This document shows, piece after piece, positions 22,498 through 33,977 of a stretch of 64,000 nt of DNA (within the stretch, counting starts at the first letter, position 1; the number at the start of each line of letters is the position of its first letter). A program made the translations under genes and the position numbers. The stretch lies in NCBI RefSeq assembly GCF_026745355.1, contig NC_079202.1:61076622-61140621 (forward strand), in the 5' to 3' direction. The notes beneath the pieces are model-generated. The model was not told the origin of the DNA. It ran no database searches and worked only from the letters and a program-made list of their open reading frames with translations. The DNA is from Beta vulgaris subsp. vulgaris. Taxonomy: Eukaryota; Streptophyta; Magnoliopsida; Caryophyllales; Amaranthaceae.

Positions 22498-23330
22498 GTG
22501 AAAATGAGACTTAACTAAAATATTGGTTTAATCAGTAGTTGAGTTTTGTTAAGAATATAACTCAAATACGAGTCATGAATAGTTGTTCCACATCGAAGTA
22601 TTAGAGAGAGAATAAAAAACATATAGATTGGTGTGTTGTTTCATTTATCGTTGATTGGTTTTAGAATAAAACCCTGTCAATCTTGTATGTGGTTATGTTG
22701 GGCTTGTATTAAACACTTAGGGTGTGTTTGGTAATTAGAGCCTAATGAATTATCTAAAAATTAAGAGTTTTCCAAAACATATGATCCAATTGCAATACAC
22801 ATGAGTGTACTTATTTTATAATCTTAAGCCGTATATATAAAAATGCGTAGTTTTGAGAATATATATCTCTAATTTGTATTTGTTAAAATTATAAAAATTA
22901 CATATTAAAAAAGCACATCTTAAAACGAATCTAACAAGATCTCACATGACTATATTATTATTCACGTATAATTCACAAACGACCGTCAAAGTGGACTATG
23001 TAAATAGGGTAAAATCTCAAAGTGTCGCATTCAATTTGAAACAGAAAAAATATATTCTTTCTATTATATGCCATATTTGGACAATGATTGACCTAGCTAG
23101 CAAGCATTCTAGCATACGTAATTATGTACCATCAATTTACGAACATAGCAAGGTGATATTGTTGTAGTTCAAATCAATTGTTAAAATTAAGGAAAATAAT
23201 AAATTTATGTGAATGAGAAGGATTACACGTTAGTACATGCCCTAATTAGTAATTAGTTAAGAACTTTTAAGGCAAAAAAAGAAATAAACTTATGGTAATA
23301 AAGAGACAGTAGACGCACAACAAGATTATT
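22498..23330. other. Intergenic DNA
   Basis: Contains a degenerate MITE-like stretch (about 22850-23060, with ACGAATCTAACAAGATCTCACATGA, broken up relative to the MITE at 11312). No gene seen. 23331-23556 may be the 3' UTR of the ERF gene on the minus strand. Confidence 0.4.
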
Positions 23331-23556
23331 TGATAGAGATACATAAACAGATCATACATGGAAGTCATTAAAATTCAATGTATAGCACAGATTTATACAC
23401 ATAAACAAGTTTGACAAAGGATGAACAGAGATATATACACAAAATCTATGATCGAGCTTCAAATTTAACATGTGTTTAAGAAAAAGAATGACAAAAAAAT
23501 GTTGACTGAACATGATATTGATAAGCCTCTAAACAATAATATCTATTGCAAAATAC

Positions 23557-24108
23557 TTAATAATAAAATTCATCATTGAATGAAGTAGTATAGGAATCCA
23601 TAAACTTGCCTCCTTGCCCTGTATCCAGCAACTCAGGGAGCTCAATCTCCCTCCAAAAATCATCATCAATCTCATCTCCATCATGATGATCATGATCATA
23701 ATGATCAGACGGCGGACAGCCGCCGTCTTTCCCTTCCACCACCATGTTGGCCGCCTTCGCCGCAGCCGCTTGGATGTCCCTAGGAGAACATGAGATGGGC
23801 CGGGGTAGGAAGTCTATTTCCCCAGGAAAGTTGAGTTGGGCCTTGCAGCCCTTTAAACAATGGGCTGCCACATCATAGGCCCGGGCAGCCATCTCGGGTA
23901 TTGGGAATGATCCGAGCCATATTCGGGTCTTTTTTCTAGGCTCTCGGATTTCCGATACCCATTTACCCCATCGACGTTTCCGGACTCCTCGGTACACCGG
24001 GTGCCTCGTTCCCGACCCTCGGGGTTTACTCGAGTGGGCCCCACCCGAAGGCGAGTCCGGAGATGTTGCCGGGTCTTCAAATCCACCACTACATTGTGGT
24101 TGCTCCAT
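23557..24108 (-). CDS. DREB-type AP2/ERF transcription factor
   Basis: A single-exon gene of 183 aa. One AP2/ERF DNA-binding domain spans residues 39-95 ([19 protein letters not shown], then [16 protein letters not shown] and LNFP). Val51 and Glu56 fill the V14/E19 positions that mark the DREB subfamily, whose members usually bind DRE/CRT (CCGAC) elements and act in stress or development. After the domain, [18 protein letters not shown] (about 104-124) resembles A-4 (TINY/HARDY-like) members. The C-terminus is acidic and His/Asp-rich (about 137-152) and ends around [11 protein letters not shown], a likely activation region. The basic stretch at 43-46 and 58-62 could serve in nuclear import. 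The start Met at 24108 gives a normal N-terminus for the family. The exact subgroup is inference. Confidence 0.92.
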   Translation of the reverse strand: MEQPQCSGGFEDPATSPDSPSGGAHSSKPRGSGTRHPVYRGVRKRRWGKWVSEIREPRKKTRIWLGSFPIPEMAARAYDVAAHCLKGCKAQLNFPGEIDFLPRPISCSPRDIQAAAAKAANMVVEGKDGGCPPSDHYDHDHHDGDEIDDDFWREIELPELLDTGQGGKFMDSYTTSFNDEFYY

Positions 24109-24269
24109 CTTATGATCTTAGAAGTGTAATATAACAAGTAACAACTAACAAAGCAAAAGTGTAGATTTTTTTTTTTGTGCTAAGCAAAAGTGTTTTTTTG
24201 GTGGGGTAGTAGTACCATGCTAGTAGTAGTTGTTACTTGTTAGCACTTAAAAGAAAGTTTTTTGTTAGG

Positions 24270-24276
24270 CTTTATA
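24270..24276 (-). promoter_or_regulatory. Candidate TATA box of the ERF gene
   Basis: TATAAAG on the minus strand, about 165 bases upstream of the ERF start codon. It would give a leader of about 130 bases. This is motif-based only. Confidence 0.4.
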
Positions 24277-25383
24277 TGGAGGTTTGTAGTAGTACTCCTA
24301 ATTCCTAGTGTAATGACAATAATGCCCTCTCAATGTGTTGTGCAATAAACAAGCAACACAACAAAAGTGGTGTAGCCCCCACGCGCGTTAGAGCCACAAA
24401 AGATTAAATTAGGTGGGACCCCAATTAATTATAAGGTGTTATTATCACATGTGGGTGAGATTGTGATGAAATGTGAGGGTATGTGTCCTTTAATAGTAGG
24501 GTGAAAGTGTGATGAGTCCTTAAGAGGGGACAGTCTAAAAGTGCTAAGTGTTAACTTGTAATTAACAGGCACGTGCTGAAAAGGTAGAGTACTAGAGTAT
24601 GCCCCAAGGTCATTTAGGAAGCATGGAAAAAGGGCATTATTGGTAATCGCTTTCAAGACTATTAAGGTGTGAGAGTAGATTGTGGAGGTTGTCACTTGTG
24701 TGTAGTTGTGTTGTGGGTAGGTGATTCAATAGGTGTGCTAGTTTTGAATCATCATGTAATTATATCATTTATGGGGTTTGTCAATTTCATATTCGAGTCA
24801 GATCGGATTTAAATGGTAAAGCTTTTATCTTTCGAATCTGTTCACAATTATAAAGTTTGAATTTGATTTGATGATCGACTTTTGTCATCTTTAAGTTGAG
24901 GTACTATGTGATGGTAATTTACTTCTTGGATAATACTCCTAGCTATCAAACTATATGTTGATGATCGAGTAAGATTTCTTTGTTGGTTAATTGATATATC
25001 TTCTTATGGTGACCTCCTAGACATCTTAGAGGAAGGTTGATATATGTCATACAATTGTATTAGATAAGCTATTTTTGGACTCTATTAAGGACACCCTACT
25101 AATAAGCATGTATAATGCTGATATTTCATTCTAGTAGTACATCTAAAACATTTTATAGCATAAGAGTTGGGAGAGTTTATAGTACTTTATATAATACCAT
25201 TTGGAGAATTTTTATGTATATATATGTCGTTTCGTAGTACTTGAAAAATCTAGAAGTACCACTAGAAAGCTTCATTTGTACTCGTACCATCTAGAGCTAT
25301 GGAGCCTGCTGCCTTGGATTCACAAAGAAAGAAATTTCATTTTGTCTTGTTGATGTCATCATGCATCTCTACCTAGATTTAAG
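24277..25383. other. ERF upstream region and intergenic DNA
   Basis: Probable distal promoter of the ERF gene, then AT-rich DNA. No further gene or bounded transposon seen. The 88-residue frame at 24429-24695 (minus) shows no domain. Confidence 0.45.
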
Positions 25384-25525
25384 CTTTGTTCTTTTGGACT
25401 AAACATAATTAAAATTGTGAGAAGAAACTAATAGAACTGAACTAAACTGATGAATTGAATTGAACCTATCTGAACTAATAAACTAAACTAAATTTCCATT
25501 AAGTCAGTCCAAGAACAGAACCTTA
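25384..25525. repeat. Small MITE-like relic
   Basis: About 140 bp; the ends GCTTTGTTCTTTTGGACT and AGTCAGTCCAAGAACAGAAC are imperfect inverted repeats around AACTGAACTAAACTGA units. A related fragment lies at about 30775-30865. Confidence 0.5.
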
Positions 25526-25797
25526 GTATGAAATTCACTTAAACACCAACATAGAAAACTTAGATTTTGAGTGCCATGCCACTATTTGTGCTCCAAACCT
25601 TGTTGAATTTAAATGGCCCAACTATATGACGGGACAAATCTTACGTGTATATTTAGATTAACCCAACTTCATATTTAGCACATTTATATTGTATAGTTAA
25701 CTGGTTAATAAAATCCTTGAACCTATATATAATTTTTTGGAAAAATTGATACCATTATATTATGGATGTCTTCTCATATCAATCACAATATATTTTT

Positions 25798-26160
25798 GGA
25801 AAAATTTCTCGGGTATTTCTGAGATTTGCCATAATTCTCAAATTGCTCCTAACATTTGGGAAAATACCCATGAATTTTGATTTTGTGCTCAAAATGACAT
25901 ATTGTTGATAGAATTTAGGTTTCTAGCATTTATGTCGCACAACAACTCACAAGAAATTCCAAGTATATTCTCCAACCTTTGTCGATACTAAAGATCTTCC
26001 AGGTAATACAGATTCCACCTAACATCGATCAACAAACTGTCATTAGTAAGGGTACTTTGAGCACGAAGTCAAAGTTCAGGAGTGTATGAGGAATTTCTCA
26101 AATGTGAGGGGCAATTCAGAAATTACATCAAACTTCATGGGTACTTGAGGATTTTTCCCT
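25798..26160. mobile_element. Mutator-like MITE
   Basis: 363 bp whose outer arms are long imperfect inverted repeats (GGAAAAATTTCTCGGGTA against GGGTACTTGAGGATTTTTCC). It is flanked by the 10-bp direct repeat ATATATTTTT at 25788-25797 and 26161-26170. A 9-10-bp duplication suggests Mutator-like origin, but the duplication is AT-rich and could be partly chance. Confidence 0.6.
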
Positions 26161-26170
26161 ATATATTTTT

Positions 26171-27167
26171 TATGATAACCTAAGGATACTTTTCCATATA
26201 TGTTCAATTTCAACTACACGAACTCAACATATAATAAAATCGCATGTTAATTTCATGCTCTAATTGGTCATGATAGCGAAGTATGAGTGAAGGACTAGGG
26301 ACAGAATATATAACAAAAATGAGAATTAGGATCTAAATAATGAGCATTGTTTTTTATTTATATAAATAACATATTTAACTACTCAATTCGGAACCTTTTT
26401 GATGCTTTACTTAAATTATATCATTATTTAAAGATAAAAAAAAAACTTAAATTATGTAGCATAACATACTCATATAGTCATATGAAATCTTATTGATTCG
26501 CCTCGATGTGAGACATAATATTTCATTTTTATAATTTAACAAGGTGTGGATCTCAAAATATTATTGTTGCTTGTATAGGTGCATTGAAAACTGCGTAAAA
26601 ACAGCAAACAGGAGCAGTAATATAGCCAATAAGGAATAGAGAGAGTATAAAACAAATAGTAATTAGTTAAATAGAAACGTTGTTAAAAGAAAGGCTTCAT
26701 GGAATTATTAAGTATTGTATCACAATAATATCAGACTTTAACCCTACAAAACACTAGAAATTAAAATGAAAAGACACTATCAATGTCTTGTTCCAATATA
26801 TAAATATATGTTGAATTATTGTGTATGTTCTGTTCAATTTTTTTTGCTTATTTGAACTTAACTGAATATATATAAATTATATTATGAAATTCTTAGTTCT
26901 CATTAGACCTTAATTATCCTGAACTTAATAGACCTTATTTTGTGATAATGTCAGACCTTATTTTTTTTTGCTTAACTAAAATTATTGGACCTTATTAATT
27001 CTTATTATAATTTTGTTTTTTTATAATAAGAGCTAGATATAAGATAAATAGAACATATCCAATATACTAAAAAATTACCATGGCCTTAGTATGTTTAACT
27101 TTCTTTTTTATTTTTTGAAAAAAAAAATGAATGTTATGAAAGTAATTACTATCAATCCCACATCCTT
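26171..27167. other. Intergenic DNA with repeat relics
   Basis: 26820-27070 contains a MITE-like relic (TGTTCTGTTCAATTTTTTTTGC ... AACATATCC). No gene seen. Confidence 0.4.
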
Positions 27168-27573
27168 AGGGGTGTGCACAAGTCCAAAATCCATGGATCG
27201 GAATATGATCTTTTTTGGATTGGGAACGGAATTTTCCGACCCGGTCCGATTTTGGAGATGTTGGACCGGAATCTGTACTTTTTTTCAAAAAAAAAATTAT
27301 ATAGATTTATACATATTTATAAAGTAGTAATATTAAAATTTAATAATTCTAAAAACAATAATTTTAAAGTTAATAAAGAGTACATTTTTAGCTTTCTAAC
27401 TTTACAACTTCGATTTTTCTTAACCTATAAAAACAAAATTCCGATTCACCAGTCTGGAAAACTGAAATCCTGATTTTCAACGGAATGGAGCTCGAACTAA
27501 AATCCTTAATCCGATCCAAATTCTCTTCCGGACTAATTCAAATTCTCATCCGACGCTATCCTTTGCATACCCC
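27168..27573. mobile_element. MITE-like element, possibly hAT
   Basis: About 406 bp between AGGGGTGTGCA and TTTGCATACCCC, which pair as short imperfect inverted repeats. The interior holds GACCCGGTCCGATTTTGG and several CCGAxx phrases. An 8-bp target duplication was not found, so the class is uncertain. Confidence 0.45.
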
Positions 27574-28204
27574 AACCCACAATTACTTGAATATCACATT
27601 GTCTTAGAGGAATACTTGTTTGCTATCACTTTATGATGATAGATTTCTTTTTCTCTTATAATTGAAAAGATGATTTGGCCTTTGGAGTTTTTATATCTGG
27701 TCCCTTCTCTACCAAGTAGTTGGACGATTCACATGTTAACTAGGAGATATAGACACGAGATGTTACTGACTTTTGCTTCATTTAATTATTTTTTTTCTTC
27801 ATTTCATCTCTCTTTTTCTCTATTTCTTTATCTTCATTATATTTCTTTGTCCCCCCCTCCCTTTTTATTGGGGAAAAATCAATGGTTTCTTTTGATGATT
27901 ATAATTGGTTGGTATTGAGGTTACTTTGGTGACATTGAAATTTGAGAGGCAGTACATGTTCATATCAAGAAATTAAAGAGGATGGTTGGGATGCAAAAGC
28001 CTACAAACAATATTTGGCTCAACTAAGAGTATATAATATGGAAAATTAAACTTTACCTATACGTGGTGCAAGATAGATTGTGACATTCATTTTGTCACTA
28101 TTCAAGAAATAGTTAATTACAGCTTTAAATTAAGTTCTTGAGTTTAATTTATAAAAAGTTAATTTCAATTTTTCAGCTTAATCAACAAGTGACTTAATTT
28201 ATAG
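27574..28204. other. Intergenic DNA
   Basis: T-rich (27780-27860) but with no gene or bounded repeat seen. The 82-residue frame at 27670-27918 is a product of the pyrimidine run. Confidence 0.5.
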
Positions 28205-28207
28205 GTC

Positions 28208-28392
28208 ACACAAAAATTATTAAAAGACACGGTCTAATTTTAATATAAAAGCAGACTTGGTCACAAAATGGATTAAATTAGCCATCGGAATAAATTAACC
28301 TAGTTAGTATTGAGCTAATTTTCTTTTTAATATTGCGTTTACCATCACCTAATTTTAATTTAAAAATAGACAGTCTTTTACAAAATAAACTC
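28208..28392 (-). mobile_element. MITE family X, copy 1 (inverted)
   Basis: Read on the minus strand it matches 37973-38147 and 44056-44237: CTTGTAAAAGAC..., TTAAATTAAAATTAGG, CTAGGTTAATTTATT, TATTAAAATTAGACCG and TTTTAATAATTTTTGT in that order. The termini form short imperfect inverted repeats around GAGAC.GTCTA. Superfamily not assigned. Confidence 0.6.
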
Positions 28393-28911
28393 TAGGTCAC
28401 AAACCCTATTTCCACTTCCAATCTAGTACGAGACTTTTCATAGGAGTAATCTGTTTGAAATAACATCCATGATCCATATTAGTAAAGTTATCAAACGTCT
28501 AGTTAGATTGCAACCAGACTCATTTACCTTTGACAACAACATGAATAAGTGAATATCATATGTCAATTTGTAGTAGCATTCACGCAATAACATTGCATGT
28601 AATTCAGAAAGTACCGGTGAGACGATATTGCTATATATTTAGTGAGACGACCATTCTAATTAATCAGACCACCTTTTAAATAAAAAAAATCATGCACATA
28701 GTGGAGACAATTGAGATTCTATTTAGAACCTAACTACTTTTTTTTAGGCCCACTGAATTGGGTGAATCTAGGTCTAGGAGTTCGAAATTGGATCAAGGTC
28801 TAAGTGTACTTCGAGACATATTTTTAGCCTATGGACCAAATCAATTATAAAATGTAAATATAAAAAAATGCAACATGTATGTTTTGTATGATAACTCTCT
28901 TTTATGCATTG
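28393..28911. other. Intergenic DNA
   Basis: Nothing supported. Confidence 0.5.
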
Positions 28912-29010
28912 GCCTAATGGTTGGAATTGTACCTTCCAACCTTGATGTTGGAGGTTCAATTCCAACTAGGAGCACTTGTAGGATAATCCCTTTACATTTC
29001 CTCTATTCTT
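28912..29010 (+). mobile_element. tRNA-like SINE head
   Basis: TGGCCTAATGGTTGGAAT resembles a pol III A box. It is followed about 45 bases later by GGTTCAATTCCAAC, a good B box. The sequence does not fold as a full tRNA, so a SINE is more likely than a tRNA gene. The 3' end is not clear. Confidence 0.45.
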
Positions 29011-29525
29011 AAAGTGTCTAGTTTGCCAATCAGAATTGGGTTGCCATGTGCGAAATTCCAATCTGATAAGACAATTCATCTTACAAATCCAAAAAGATAA
29101 AAAAAATATAACACTCTTTTTTGTATAAGTTAAAGCCATACCAATAGTGTCACATGGGTTGTAGCCAGTATGTCATCCATCAATTTTGGTATGGTAAGCC
29201 ATGCCTTCCTATTTATGTTTCAATATCCAATAATAAAAAAATAGTCATGTATATATCAACCTTTTCTTTAACCTCCTCCATTTATTTTTGTAGAGCCAAT
29301 ACGATATATGAAGGATATATTTTGACCATTGATAAAGATTATAAGAAAATTATACTAGAAAAGCAATTTTTGAAAAAAAAACAAATTCTATAATCTATAT
29401 AATTTATGGTCAATACAAGTTAGAAAAATTTATGTGCCTTAAACTTAAAAATAAAAGGTATAATTTATAAATTATAATCTATCTTACTCAAGCTAAAAAG
29501 TAAGCGATTAAACAAGTGAGAATGA
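29011..29525. other. Intergenic DNA
   Basis: Nothing supported. Confidence 0.5.
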
Positions 29526-29630
29526 GGGAAAGGTCGGTTGGTTAGAGCTTCTCTCCTGGTTTCAGGTGATCCTGGAATCGATTCTCATTCCCGTCCTTGT
29601 AGCTCATTTGCACCAGAAAAAAAAAAGAGA
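29526..29630 (+). mobile_element. tRNA-derived SINE
   Basis: TCGGTTGGTTAGAGC (A box) and GGAATCGATTC (B box) are spaced as in tRNA-derived SINEs. The element ends GCTCATTTGCACC followed by an A tract at about 29617-29627. No clear target duplication. Confidence 0.6.
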
Positions 29631-30683
29631 CAAATTAATCAGAAACTCGTAATAGGTTTGAGACTCATTTTGACATATTTAAGACCTAAATGGCTAAAGC
29701 CTAAACATTCTATACTCATTAACTTTTGGGTGCAGACCCCGCCTAGATTTCTCATGTACACTTGCTGATTGCACGCTCTATTCTTATAGGAGTACTGCAT
29801 AAAAACCAATTGTTTGTCGGAGTGGACTTACATGGGCCTGGCCCAAACTGGAATTCTACCAAAGGCCTCAGATACTAACCTAATATTGGTAACCAAATAT
29901 GGAACGTTGTGTGAGGAACATTGGTTTTAGAATTTGTAGCAAAGTGTGGTAAATATTATTTTGCATTTTTTTTTCCAACAAAACTAACTTTTATAAAAGT
30001 GATTTTGCAAAAAAAAAAATTGATTACATTTTGAAAAAATTCATGAGAGCAAATTCAAATTATCAACTATTTTCCCATAATAGTCTCCGCTATGGATGAT
30101 TTTAGGATAATTTCCACCATGGGAATACCGATGATCTTAAGTGATTAATAGAATGTTTGCATTGTTACTTTTTTGTTAATTTTTTTTTGCATTTTTTTTC
30201 TTGTACTCTTCCTCTATCCAACAGTTTAAAGTTAACAAATTATTATTTGAGTTTATAGATTAGTTTTTTCAAATTACTAGATTATTTTGAGAATACACCT
30301 CTGGATTAGTGGATTATTATGAAAAAAATTCATAATTAAAATTATTTTGAGAAGATGATTGTAGTACAGTTTATTCATGTGAAATCTTTCTTTTTTTTGT
30401 CAAATATTTATCACCAAAAATAGTTTAAAGGGATACTAAAGTCATTTTCTTAGTGCGTTGACTTCTGTTTTTGGCAGTAACTATGCGTCTATGCCCAATT
30501 GCCCATGCAAGTTATTTTGACCTTTTTAGTTTTCAGCATGAGCCATGAAGTTTATGTTTCACATGGAAAGTAGATCCTGATTTATCACTTTGCACATATC
30601 AAAACTTTGTAGAACTTTTTCCTAATCATAACATGTCCTTTTTCATGTTATGGTTATATAATGTCATCATACTAAAATTTTTA
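29631..30683. other. Intergenic DNA
   Basis: AT-rich with T runs (29965, 30175). No gene or bounded repeat seen. Confidence 0.5.
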
Positions 30684-30761
30684 CTTCCTTCGACTTTGAA
30701 ATAAATAGAACGCTTTTCTTTTTATTATTTGAGAGTTTCATCTATTCCGAAATGTAGGAAG
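30684..30761. mobile_element. Miniature Stowaway-like element
   Basis: 78 bp; CTTCCTTCGACTTTGAAATA pairs imperfectly with TATTCCGAAATGTAGGAAG, with TA at both sides. Confidence 0.6.
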
Positions 30762-30907
30762 TATGGTCCCATTCTTTTGTACTAAAAGAAACTGAATTGC
30801 AAAAAATACTAAACTGAACTAAAATTAAGTGAATTGAACTGAAAATAAGTCCAAAAAACAAAGTCTATGTATTTTTCTCCGACTCCTCATATGATCATAT
30901 CACATGG

Positions 30908-31095
30908 TATAAGCAGAAGAAACACAGAAGGAATGTGTTTTATTTCAGAGAGAAAGAAGACTCAATGAGTCAGATATTACAGCAATAGAAAAGTTAGTTA
31001 AGAGCTAGTATAAAACCCCTATTTATATAACGAACTCTCTAACAATATATGCTGACTCAGCACACACTAGTAATAATTATGGTAAATAACTTATA
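30908..31095 (-). repeat. 3' LTR of the copia element
   Basis: 188 bp with termini TATAAG (minus-strand 5' end) and CTTATA (3' end), not the usual TG...CA. A TATA-like TATATAAATAG lies at 31019-31029 on the minus strand. A 13-base palindrome, TGCTGACTCAGCA, lies at 31050-31062; its core is a GCN4/bZIP-like TGACTCA. Confidence 0.95.
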
Positions 31096-32584
31096 CACCC
31101 CCCTCAAGCTGGACATGTGGAACAAGTCCAAGCTTGGAGCAAAGAGAAGAATGTTGAGGAGAAGGCAAATCCTTTGTGAGCACATCTGCCAACTGATGAT
31201 GACTTGAAACATGAGCTGTAGTGAGAAAGCCTGCAGCAACCTGCTCTCTAACATAGTGCATATCACGCTTCAAATGCTTGGTTTTCTCATGAAACATAGG
31301 GTTATGAGCCAAATGCTCTGCAGAAGTATTATCACAGTACATAGTTATAGGAAGAGAAGCTGTGATATGAAGGTCTTCCAGTAAACTATGAATCCACACA
31401 ATTTCACTGGCTGTGCTGGACATACTCCTATACTCAGCTTCAGTGGAAGATTTGCTCATTGTAGTTTGTTTCTTGGTTTTCCAAGAAACCAAGTTAGTGC
31501 CAAGGAACACTGCATATGCACTAAGAGACCTGCTGCTATATTGACATCCACTCCAGTCAGCATCACTATAAGCATGTACTTGCAGATCAGAATGAGCAGT
31601 GTAGTATAAACCATGATCTATAGTACCTTTCAAGTATTTAAGGACATGATGAGCAGCCTTTAAGTGAGGAACATGAGGACAATGCATGAATTGGTTTAAA
31701 TGTTGAACAGCATAAGATAGGTCAGGTCTAGTGAGACCTAAATAAAGTAACTTGCCAACAAGTCTTCTGTAAACATTAGGTTCTTCCAATACCACCCCTG
31801 TATCTATGGAAAGCTTCAGACCAGGGGAAAGAGGAGTGGATACTGAGCTACAGTCTACCATTCCTGTATCAGTAAGTATGTCTTTAACATACTTTCTTTG
31901 GGACAAAAAAGTAACATCTGAAGTTCTTGAAATTTCAATTCCAAGAAAATAGTTTAACTCACCCAAGTCTTTGATGGTAAAAGCAACATCAAGAGCTTCT
32001 TTGACAGCTTGAATTTGAATCATAGATGTACCAGTTAGCAACATATCATCTACATATACCAATAAGACCAAGAATTCATCATGTAAGGTTCTGGTAAACA
32101 AGGAATAATCTTGTTTAGACTGATCAAACCCAATAGAGAGTAAGAACTTAGTGAGTTCTTTATTCCACTGCCTTGAAGCTTGTTTTAAACCATATAAAGA
32201 CTTCTTTAATCTGCACACTTCACCCTTCTGAGCCTTAAAATAACCAGCTGGAGGAACCATATACACTTCTTCATCAATGTAACCATGCAAGAAAGCATTG
32301 TTTACATCCAATTGACACATCTTCCACTGATGAACAGTAGCAAGAGCAATAACTACTCTAACCGTAGCTAGCTTTGCAACAGGTGTGAAGGTTTGAGTAA
32401 AGTCCTGCCCTTCTACTTGTTTATAACCAATAGCTACAAGCCTGGCTTTATATTTATCAATAGACCCATCTGGTTTAAGTTTGGTTTTATAAACCCACTT
32501 AGAACCAATAGCTTTCTTCCCTTTAGGAAGAACAGTTAACTCCCATGTTTCATTCAGTTCAAGAGCTTGTATCTCTTTCTGCAT
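31091..32584 (-). CDS. Copia reverse transcriptase and RNase H region (open, 497 aa)
   Basis: The longest intact frame in the window. It begins within the reverse transcriptase domain (ETWELTVLPKGKKAIGSKWV near residues 12-31), then KARLVAIGY, QLDVNNAFLHG with a catalytic Asp, SLYGLKQASRQWN, and the YVDD active site at 177-180. The RNase H domain follows with YSDADWSG (Asp341), SSTEAEYRS (about 379-387) and MYCDNTSA. The C-terminus LADVLTKDLP...LEGGV is typical of plant copia. The first Met is not a real start: the protein belongs to a gag-pol polyprotein and would be released by proteolysis. It is out of frame with the integrase segment upstream. Confidence 0.95.
   Translation of the reverse strand: MQKEIQALELNETWELTVLPKGKKAIGSKWVYKTKLKPDGSIDKYKARLVAIGYKQVEGQDFTQTFTPVAKLATVRVVIALATVHQWKMCQLDVNNAFLHGYIDEEVYMVPPAGYFKAQKGEVCRLKKSLYGLKQASRQWNKELTKFLLSIGFDQSKQDYSLFTRTLHDEFLVLLVYVDDMLLTGTSMIQIQAVKEALDVAFTIKDLGELNYFLGIEISRTSDVTFLSQRKYVKDILTDTGMVDCSSVSTPLSPGLKLSIDTGVVLEEPNVYRRLVGKLLYLGLTRPDLSYAVQHLNQFMHCPHVPHLKAAHHVLKYLKGTIDHGLYYTAHSDLQVHAYSDADWSGCQYSSRSLSAYAVFLGTNLVSWKTKKQTTMSKSSTEAEYRSMSSTASEIVWIHSLLEDLHITASLPITMYCDNTSAEHLAHNPMFHEKTKHLKRDMHYVREQVAAGFLTTAHVSSHHQLADVLTKDLPSPQHSSLCSKLGLVPHVQLEGGV
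31096..31108 (-). other. Polypurine tract
   Basis: GCTTGAGGGGGGTG on the minus strand directly abuts the 3' LTR. It is the usual plus-strand primer site and also encodes the last residues (LEGGV) of the polyprotein, whose stop falls inside the LTR. Confidence 0.9.
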
Positions 32585-32767
32585 TGCATTAATCCAATTA
32601 GGATCATGTTTAGCCTGGTTATAATGTTTAGGTTCAAGAGTTTGACATGAATTGACAGCAAATGATTGAGATTCAGTGGTAACAGAAGATGGAATAGCAG
32701 TTTTGTGAGGAACATATGTATTGACAAAATCTGTAAATTTACATGATGGAATGACATGTCTGGTACT

Positions 32768-33977
32768 TTACCTGAGGATAGGAGGAGAAGGGTTAGAATC
32801 ATTTTGAGAGGAATGAGAAAAAGAATGGATAACAGGAGAGTTAGAGATAGGTGAGAAAGTATTAGAAGAAGTATCAGAAATATGTGTGTTTGAAGGAGTA
32901 TTAGAGATGTGAGTATTTGAGGAAGAATTATGAGATGTAGAAGGTATATGTGAGTTAGAAGGATTAAGAATGTGAGTTAGAAGATATAGATTTTTCAGTT
33001 TGGAAAGGAAAAGAGTGCTCAAAGAAGATAACATCTCTGGATACAAACATGGACTTTGTTGCAAGATCATATACTTTATATGCTTTCTGACCATAAGGAT
33101 AACCAAGAAAGATGCATTTTCTGGCCCTTGTATCAAATTTATCTCTGTGAACATTCATATTGTAAGCATAACATAGACAACCAAAACTTCTCAAAGCATT
33201 ATAATCAGGCACCTTGTTAAACATAACCTCATAGGGAGACTTCCAAGAAAGAACTTTAGTAGGCATTTTGTTAATGAGAAAAGTGGCTGTTAATAGGCAT
33301 TCTCCCCAAAATCTTTTTGGCAAATTAGCCTGGAATCTCAATGATCTAGAGACTTCTAATAAGTGTCTATGCTTCCTTTCAACTCGAGCATTTTGTTGTG
33401 GAGTATAAGGAACACTTTTCTGCATTAAAATACCTTCAAATAAAAATATATTCAAACATTCCTATTTGATTATTTCAGTACCATTATCTGTTCTCACCAT
33501 CTTAACAGATGTATTAAACTGATTTTTAACCATATGAAGAAAATCAGTAATGGTTTTAGCAACTTGTAACTTGTTGTGTAACAGATAAGTCCATGTTACT
33601 CTACTGTGATCATCAAGTAGAGTGAGAAAATAACTAGCCCCATTTATGCTATGAACTTTATAAGGTCCCCAAAGATCAATATGAAACAAATCAAAGCAAT
33701 GTTCAACTCTACTTTTACTCACAGGAAAGGGCAATTTATGATGTTTAGAGTTCAAGCATATATCACAATTGTATTCTGATAACCCTTGACAATTAAAACC
33801 AGGTACATGTTGCATTTTAGACAATGACAAATGACCTAGTCTATTATGCAAAAGATCAAGGTAATCTCTCTTATCAGTGCATTTATTCTTCCTACTAACA
33901 GTATCCTTATTCAGCCCACCAGTAGCAGTTTTTGTAGTCAACATCCAAGAATCAACTGAATTACATGAAGATTTCAT
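32768..33977 (-). pseudogene. Copia integrase region, broken
   Basis: 33462-33977 (171 aa) holds the pre-integrase zinc-binding motif (HNRLGHLS...CDICLNSKH) and the first two catalytic Asp residues (FHIDLWGP and RTDNGTE). An in-frame TAG (33462-33464) then ends the frame. The same frame resumes at 33455 with PYTPQQN and VERKHR (the catalytic Glu), then FWGECLLTATFLINKMP, and ends at 32964. Downstream sequence of integrase C-terminal and linker type, Ser/Asn-rich, continues in another frame (32768-33154). So there is at least one nonsense change and one frameshift. I describe the damage only. Confidence 0.9.

Noticed and set aside
23853..24137. 94-residue frame overlapping the ERF gene
   Set aside because: A shadow of the AP2 coding frame; the other frame has a full AP2 domain.
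28912..29010. Possible tRNA gene
   Set aside because: A- and B-box-like motifs are present, but no cloverleaf with acceptor stem and anticodon arm could be drawn; a SINE head fits better.
29526..29630. Possible tRNA gene
   Set aside because: Boxes are good, but the anticodon arm is missing and an A tract follows, as in a SINE.
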